Below, piece by piece: positions 56,801 to 64,000 of a DNA stretch of 64,000 nucleotides. Source of the stretch: Trichuris trichiura. Its lineage: Eukaryota > Nematoda > Enoplea > Trichinellida > Trichuridae. Numbering within the stretch: the stretch's first letter is position 1; each line of letters begins with the position of its first letter. The notes under the pieces were generated by a model. The model did no database searches, had not been told where the DNA came from, and worked only from the letters and a program-made list of their open reading frames with translations. The stretch lies in NCBI GenBank assembly GCA_037903355.1, contig JBAJFE010000026.1, forward strand, positions 1,922,001 to 1,986,000, given 5' to 3'. The translations under genes and the position numbers were made by a program.

Positions 56801-59800
56801 TAAACTTCACTGTCATTGTCTTAGAAGCGGTATGTACGTTTGTAGAAAACAATGACCAGCCACCGGTTGCACGGACAGTTGTCAATACGAATGAGTGTAA
56901 TGTTCTACTGTCAAAGTTCAAAGGCGCCTGAAATCAATCATCAGTTATTGCCGTGCCGATACTTTTTAAATGTGGGCAAACTAATGCTGAACTCGTAACT
57001 TCGTAAATAAGGACTTAATGAACATTTGCATTCTTCTATTCTGCCATTCCTTCGGGACCATATTGCATGGATGCGAGTCAAATATGCGAAGCACAATTTT
57101 GCGTGGAAATCGCGTTACATCACGTCTCTCTTAAACTTTCACCACGTGGAATTCCTAACATAAATAGGTCAGTTACTTCCTTGCAACCCATTTCTGACGA
57201 ATCAGTCCACATTGATCAGTTAAGACTGTGCCGTATGGTTTGAATCTTCCTGTTAAGGCAAAACAAATATCGATTGCTGTATCCGGAAGTTTAACTGGAG
57301 GAGCGATGACCTCACTATGGCTGAGCGCTTTTGGTGCTGATACAGCTGCAAGCACACAGAGAGCAACGAAATACTTCTGTCCTCACTAGATGGCGCTACC
57401 GCATTAGTTTTTGATTATGTATGTTGAAAACTAGGTCTAAGCTATCAAGGAGCCTTTTTCTTCAAGGACTCTCAGCGTTAGGTTATTTGCTTTCTGTAAT
57501 TAAGTAAAGTTGAAGAAAAGATCTGCGGAACATTGATAGACGAAAAGCTTGAGAGAATCTGTCTTCGGTAACATGTGGTCAGTTACCAATTGACGATCAC
57601 ATTGCACCTGCTAGAAAAGACTGGAGTTCAAAGCGGGCTAAGCAAGTGACTGCAACTGGATAGAATACACTTCCCGTGTTTTTTCTTTCGTTACGCATTT
57701 CGACTTTGCAGTATTCAGTATTTTATTGTGCACTTCAAAGTCTTTTGCTTCAAAAGTTAGCACTGAATCTAAGACTATTTAGTCCCGCGAAATCTTCACG
57801 TTGTAATCTGAAAAGCATTACTATTTCATACTTAGAATGATTTTTCAAAGCTCCTAATGCATTTAGACGCAAAAAATAACTGTGAGCCTAATGTGAAGGA
57901 CGAATGCAACCCAGAACCTTCGAGTTTTCAAATTTTGCTATATTGATTTACGCTAACTTTCCAGGAGACACGTGCCTCGCTGTTCTTCTTTATTCTTCCC
58001 GGGGCGTTTCGTTATTAATCTAGGCTGTTTATAGAAGCCTCCTATAGTGGATATCTATGAGCAGCAAACTAATTTTAAATTCTAAAGTAGCTTTCATTAC
58101 TTTCTCTATCATTCAGGTGACCTCCCAAATGAAGTATTAAAGATTAATTCCCTGTCGCGCCGCTGAAGTATTGAAAAATAACGCTTCATCTACGTTTAAC
58201 CGTTGATATATTACTGCTGAGTGCATGTAATGCGCCGGGAGAAGCAAACAGATTGCTCCAGGCGGTCAATCTTGGTTCCATTACTCTTGACAAACTTGGC
58301 TGAGCTTAAAGCATTGTTTTTTAACGGGATACGGATAAATAACGTGTGGTAAGCTTGTAAACATTGACGAAACAGCGCAAATCAAAGCAAACCCTCTGTT
58401 TCCAGAAAGGACTTGTTATAGGCTAGTTAGCTGCAGAGGTTATACAGTAGGCCCTCGTTATACGCGGTCTTTTTATTCGCGGATTTGACTCAACGCGGTT
58501 TGTCTTCAGAAAAAAATGACTTAATTTTTAGCAGAGATTGACGAACCGCTGCTGAACATGATAGCAGCGCAGTATCCTTTTTTGTGTACGTAGTGGTAGG
58601 GTTCCATGACGTGACCTGAGAAAATGTTTTTTTGTATTCTTGTCTTCTCAACCCTGCGCGTAATGCTAATACCTCGTGTTACTCCAATGAGCTATCACTC
58701 ACCTGATGCTTTTAGTTTCTCATTTCCCAAAATTAGGCTTAGGTACCTCATACTATTGTATAAGTCAGTTTCTTAAGTCATAATGGCTTATGAATAGTAA
58801 TGAACTTTCTTACCCATAGAAGCAGTTAAGTTTTCAATATTGACTGTCTCAGAAAGGCTGCATACGTTTTCTGAAGAAACATTGTAAGATCGCTTAATGC
58901 AGCAAAGTTTTAAATTTGCTTAAGCTAATTGCCTGCTTGATGGATTGAGAAGTCTGTTAACAACAGCAAAGATTGAAAGTGCAAACAGCACAGCTTAGTC
59001 TACTGAACTTGAAATGTCGTTTGTGTGCAACAATTTTAAGTAAAAAAAAAGAAATTTGCAGCTTAGTTTAACCACTTCTATTAGTGAAAAGTGCAAATGG
59101 ATGTCAGAATCGTCACCCCATTATGTTCATCCAAGATAGTCGTTGCTTAATACTGACAGCTGCTATACGACCTGGGTTTTAATTGTTAAAGGTTGAGAAT
59201 GCTGAGAGAAGAATTTTATGCTTAGGTGACAATAGAAGATGGTTGCCTCAAAGCTTCCGGAACGCTTTTGCTTCTGCAGCCAGCAGAAGTTAATTAACTT
59301 TCAACATAGGCCTTTCGGATCACCAGTGACTTATCATCAGCATGAACTCTGCCACTCAGCGGAAAAGGTCATACCGCCTGAAAAATCTTCTACCTAGCCA
59401 ACATTCAAGTAAAAGATAAAGCTGATGTGAAGGTGCAAGCAACGATTGTTGGTAAAGACGTACTGGAATCAATGGTGCCAGCTGAGGTTCAGCGATTTTA
59501 CTTTTCGCTTACATCATTGAAACAGTTTCTTTGCGCGGAACTGTAGTAGTTCATGCGGAGTACGCAGTCTTTATTGTTACGATGTTGTCCGTAGCTTCGT
59601 ACTAACTTTGTTTATACTGAAATAACGGGGCAATACCGTAACAATAAAAGCCTGTATATTTCGCGTACAGCTGAAACAGTGTATTCTGAAAGTAATTCGC
59701 ATTCCAATATATTTTTGGATAGTTGAATGTCATTATTTTCTTTAATATGTTCTTCACTAAACTATTTATTTAACACTAATTGATATTAGTAACTACGAGC

Positions 59801-62800
59801 AATTTCGTGTCTATTTGTAGTGTACACGAGAAAGCGCGCATGTTGTTTACAAAGGATTCTATATTTTGCGCAGGGGACTTGACTTTACGCGGAATTTGTT
59901 ATACGCGGAAAGTCCTGGAACCAAAAACCGCGAATAACGAGGGCCTACTGTAATCTTTTTTGATTACTTTCTCATTTTCGCCTTTTTAAATGCGAAACAG
60001 AACTGTTGTCCTATGTAACAGTGCCGCTGTATAAGTACAATGGGCAACAAATTTATGTCAGAAGGAAAAGGGAAGTGGGACTTTATGCGCATCATCGACT
60101 ATTGAAAGTAGAATCCTCAAATGTTCTTTGAATTTTACTTACTTTTTTTAGCTAGCCGTAACGGTTGTGGAAGGTCAAGAATTACCAGCCATGGATTTCA
60201 GTGGTACGTCAGACCCATATGTCAAGGTTTACTTGATGCCGGACAAAAAGAAACGTTTTCAAACCCGCGTGCATCGCAAAACGTTGAATCCTGTGTTCAA
60301 CGAAACTTTTGTATTTAAAGTAAGGCTTAACAGTGCTATTTTGAACATCAAAACCGCAGCTGAGTTTGATTTCCCTTAGGTTCCCTACAATGAGCTTCCA
60401 AGCAAAACGCTCACCTTCTCAGTATACGACTTCGACCGTTTTGGCAAAAATGATCAGATTGGACAACTGCAAGTACCTCTTAATTCAGTAGATCTCGGTG
60501 AAGTTGTTCGGCTAACTAGGTGCATCCAACCTCCTCCGGTACGTAAAATACAATTGCGTTCAATTGATTTTTGTTACGCTAAAAGTAGCGATTATGTAAG
60601 AACAATAAAAAACGAATTTCTCCACAGCAGGCCAACTTTAGCATTCCGTTTTTATAGCACTTCTATTCAAATTGCTGAATTGCCGGCAAATTTTCAAATT
60701 GCCTCTCATACCATCTTGCTCGTTCAGCATTCGTTCCATTTCAGCGATCTTGTGTAAGGGTCATTAAGATGTCGATTCCATAAGAATAAGCCCACAGTTG
60801 CAGTCTGTTCAGATTGAAAGCCCCAATTACTTTATATAATTTTAAATGGGGAGAAAGGTAATGCAACGTTAGTTACTTGATTATGTTGAATCCATTTGAG
60901 TCCTTCGTTGCTTGTCTGAATATTGCTGAGAGTGCGTTGAAGCTGTCGCTTCTTCAAAGGTCCCTTTGTAAAGTCAAATTACTCTTAAGCAAGAATACTC
61001 CTGCAAGATTTTTGTATTTTCATTTTTGGGCAAAACGTTTTGCATTGCTCAGTGGGCTTTCATAGGAAACGTTCAGGCAAAAGATCGATCTTTCACGCGT
61101 TGATTGCTGACAAATTATTTTTATACCTTTTTAGGAGAATAGACTTGGTGAAGTCTGCCTTGCTCTAAGGTACGTACCAAATAAGAACAAATTGAATGTC
61201 GTAGTTATGGAAGCAAAGAATTTGAAGAAGATGGATGTTATCGGTTTATCAGGTGAGCACCCAAAAACATAAATGTATGAAACTAAAATACCTTTTCCTT
61301 AAAAAGTACTACAGTAGCAGCGCCTTGAGTTGCCCTGATTTTAGTGTATACTTTTAATTAAGCTTTTTAGTTGATCTTTTCGCTGTGCTTCAGATTATAC
61401 ATTTATGTTACCTTTATGCACTGCTCCTACAAAACTATGTTAGCTTTTGTACAAGTTCCAGCGAGACAGCTTATCGTTTATACTGTGATCTTGGTTATCG
61501 GTTGATTGGGACACGAGGGGCGGTTGCCTTCCATCGTTCCACTGTCCTTTAAAAAGACGAGAAATTCCAGCTAGTGGTCGGGAGGAAGCCTTTTCTTTTT
61601 TCTTTTTTTTTATTAGTGTGATATTTGCAAGAACTTTCATTTCCAAGAACGCGTTTTTCACGGCTTTGAAGCGTAATAATGGGAAAGCGCATATAGCACG
61701 ACGTTCGCAAGCTTCGATCCTCTGGCAGTTGCCACGATTTTAAATATTAATACGTGCATTGATTTCTGCAGGCAGCGTGCAGATTTATTTGCTTTGCTTT
61801 AGGGTTACAATATTATGAATCATGCCTGTTGAGTCCACAAAGTTCCTTAACGGGCGCGCAGGTTTCCATTTCTTCACGTGGAAGTAGCGCATTGGTCGGA
61901 TATTTCGTTTATTAAATAATGGGCTGAAGACAAGAAGTGGTCAGTTTTGACAGCCAGAATTACTATTAAAAATTTGAAAATTCAATCCACGGGCGATTTC
62001 CATAAGAATAAATCAAAGGACTGCATAATGAGTGCGGGAAATCCTTAAGGCATGGTTTATTGGAGAAAGGATCACATGACTGCGTATAAGGTTCTTTTCA
62101 GTGAGTCTAGCTGACGTATATTCGCTTTATCTATTCTTTTTTCCATTTCCCTGTCTCGTATAGAAGTGCATTATAGCTCTTCGTTCTGTGCTAGCTTAGC
62201 TTCAGCGAACGCATTTCAGCTTTCACTGAGCGAATGTAAGTGAGAGAAGATCGTGTTTTTAGCGCAATAAATGCAAGTGAAAGAAGAAAAGTAATCAGAT
62301 AAAACTTATCTGAGAAACTCAGTGAAAAGCTTGCAGGTGCAATAAAACACTTCTATTCAGTAGCTCTTTTTCGCTGACGCTGACTGAAGCAGACGTATCC
62401 CGAAAGATCCGCCATTACACCAATCTGCAAGTGAACTGGGCCAGACATGACGTAAAAGCTCGAAAATGGGAATATCTATACTTCTTACAAAGCATCCTCT
62501 GTTCAGTAACACCCGTTGTTGTTGTTTTTATATGCGTGTAGTTTTAGTGGAACGTCTTAAGACTTCATCTTGGCAGTCGCATGCTTCACACTCGACACGT
62601 TTTATAATTCGCTTGTTTAAATTGTATAAAACGTGAAGTCGATTTCAAAACGTGCAATCACGTGTTTAAAGTCTGTTGTAGTTATCAGTTTATGTTCAGC
62701 ATTCACTTAGCTGCCACGATAAGTTCGAGTTGGAATGTTCAGTTGACAGGAAACAAATCGCCGATGTTTAAAAGTTGCACGACAACGCTGCTGTTTTTTG

Positions 62801-64000
62801 CGATGATGTCTTGTTTCTCCTTTCTGGCATGATGACGACGGAAGAACGTAAATTCCATAGGCGTCGTCAATCATCTTGCAATAAAAAATTTCTCTCTTGT
62901 TGACTTTACTCGCGCAAAGAGGACATCATCGTAAAAGAAACAACAAAAAAGCAATCTTCTTTTTTGAGTGGAATTACATCTTCAAATGCATAGAAGCAAC
63001 GTGACTGGTCTTGCACGTTATTCTTATTTCCAAAGCTACCTACGCAATCACTTGTTCGACGAGTTCTGACTCTGTCACTACGTAAACAGTCCGTAGATAG
63101 CTTTCGCCTGAAAGCAATTTTTTACAGTTTGTTAAATGAGCCGTGGAAATCGCTTGGAACTAAAATAAAATAAAAGATTTATTATTTAATTTTCTAAATT
63201 AGCAAGTGCAAAACTTTTTTTGCTTTAAAGTGCGTAGGCAGAAAACCGGAAGCTGCAGACAGTACAACTAACTGAACTCAAGTTGTAGAGTTCCACTGCT
63301 GCATTCGATTTTAGCGACCGATGACGAATTGATCCGTAACTGTAAAAGTTCCGTTTGACGGGAAGGACTTCGTTTGCCTGCTACTGTCACCAATGTTTTT
63401 TGCATTACGTGCAGTATTTTAAAGCGGTGCAAATTATAAAGGGCATATGAGTACACGAATATACTACGCTGAATATACTATGACAATCGCAAAAGTTGCG
63501 GCCAGTGAAAGTCTTTTATTTTACGAACGGTCGTCAGCCGTCATGGAAAACAAAACGTTGCAGAACACCGTTAGAGAAGTTCCCCCATTCAGGCTATAAG
63601 TTTCCGTAGTTGAAATTAGAGCTGAGAGTCGATTCATCGATGATTTCAGTTGCAAGTCCAATATATACTTTAAAAAATTCACGTAGATTTCATAGGCTGG
63701 AACAACTCATCTCTGTAATAGGAGGTTGGTAGGTCAACAGTGAATATTTTTCTTCCGCGCGATTTCGGCATTTTGTCGAAAATGTTAAATGATAAGCGCA
63801 ATTAGGCTACCTATGGCTTGCACGGAGAACAATTCATCGTTTCCCAATGCGTCAGTAAAGATTGGTTTATCATTGCAGTTAGCTTTTGGCCAATATAGCT
63901 TAGTGACGTCATTGTGACTTATTGTAGATCCTTACGTAAAAATCTATCTGATGTTGGGCAACAAGCGCCTCGAGAAGAAGAAAACGTCGATTAAAATGAA
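53821..64000 (+). CDS. Synaptotagmin-1-like calcium sensor (partial)
   Basis: Synaptotagmin senses calcium for synaptic vesicle fusion. Exons read: about 53821-53955, 60152-60319, 60380-60538, 61135-61252 and 63928->64000; internal phases agree. The linker end [19 protein letters not shown] matches the Syt1 EKLGKLQYSLDYDFQNNQ, leading into C2A. C2A has [32 protein letters not shown] and [18 protein letters not shown], so all five calcium-binding aspartates of the two loops are kept. C2B begins [20 protein letters not shown], then [20 protein letters not shown], with a [11 protein letters not shown] polybasic strand at the window edge. The transmembrane N-terminus was not found. In the first exon the correct frame opens only at 53818; ATG 53866 is an in-frame alternative start. 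The first intron shown is 6.2 kb. Confidence 0.9.
56280..56313 (-). other. Hammerhead-like relic in a synaptotagmin intron
   Basis: Minus strand: CTAATGA (one change from CTGATGA), then a GAAG/CTTC stem, then an intact GAAAGGCC, the same 3' end as the copy at 59316-59341. Confidence 0.3.
58445..59950. mobile_element. Tigger/pogo-like non-autonomous DNA transposon
   Basis: The terminal inverted repeats CAGTAGGCCCTCGTTATACG and, inverted from the right end, CAGTAGGCCCTCGTTATTCG match at 22 of 23 positions, and both ends are flanked by TA. The length is 1506 bp with no long open frame, so transposition would need a transposase from elsewhere. Extra CGCGG motifs lie just inside both ends. It lies in the long synaptotagmin intron and contains a hammerhead-like motif. 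Confidence 0.85.
59316..59341 (-). other. Hammerhead-like motif inside the Tigger-like element
   Basis: Minus strand: CTGATGA, then a GTCAC/GTGAT stem, then CCGAAAGGCC. Both conserved blocks are intact. The flank GCTGATGATAAG is shared with the relic at 8574-8580. Stem I is weak (CAT/ATG). Confidence 0.4.
61253..63927. other. Synaptotagmin intron, nothing else recognised
   Basis: A 2.7-kb intron interrupts the C2B domain after GLS. It has a T-rich run near 61590-61615 and AT-rich tracts near 63160-63200, but no supported gene or repeat. Confidence 0.5.

Overview
The window looks like a metazoan nuclear genome, most likely a nematode. Genes are split by canonical GT-AG introns. Many introns are only about 50-60 nt, while others run to several kb and carry transposon remains. 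Animal-specific genes are present (synaptotagmin, syntenin, a cholinesterase-like adhesion molecule, a BTB-BACK-Kelch protein, a rhodopsin-class receptor). Tight same-strand spacing of two gene pairs, with splice acceptors just before or near the downstream ATG, fits nematode-style operons with trans-splicing. Assignment to a clade I (Trichuris/Trichinella-like) nematode is a guess from gene content and intron style. Exon joins were worked out by hand from splice sites, reading phase and remembered family sequences, so boundaries may be off by a base or two.

Left part (1-20433, genes on +): the 3' end of the proteasome assembly chaperone PSMG1; a T-rich gene-poor stretch of about 5.4 kb; a seven-transmembrane receptor with a 3.75-kb intron that holds a pogo/Tigger-like element; syntenin (tandem PDZ); and the ribosome-biogenesis protein SDAD1. 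SDAD1 meets, tail to tail, a minus-strand papain-family peptidase (20538-23464). Its linked upstream exons predict a type II membrane anchor.

Middle (26218-38856): a secreted, intronless S9-family serine peptidase; a minus-strand globin with an N-terminal MGNLCS acylation signature; a neuroligin/gliotactin-like protein whose catalytic serine is replaced by glycine and which ends in a PDZ-ligand-like SSL; and an intronless METTL25-type methyltransferase 208 bp downstream.

Right part (40439-64000): a 12-exon Kelch-like protein; an unidentified multi-pass membrane protein with a mariner transposase relic in its last intron; and most of a synaptotagmin-1-like gene. The synaptotagmin gene runs off the right edge inside the second C2 domain and has a 6.2-kb intron holding a Tigger-like element.

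The most unusual structure is a family of hammerhead-ribozyme-like motifs (CTGATGA, a short stem, then GAAA). The best copy (minus strand, 45433-45467) caps a near-perfect 62-bp inverted repeat that would act as stem I. A decayed relative sits 1.9 kb away in a Kelch-gene intron, and weaker copies lie in other non-coding stretches, one inside the Tigger-like element. They resemble the minimal hammerheads associated with Penelope-like retroelements. No reverse transcriptase is visible here.
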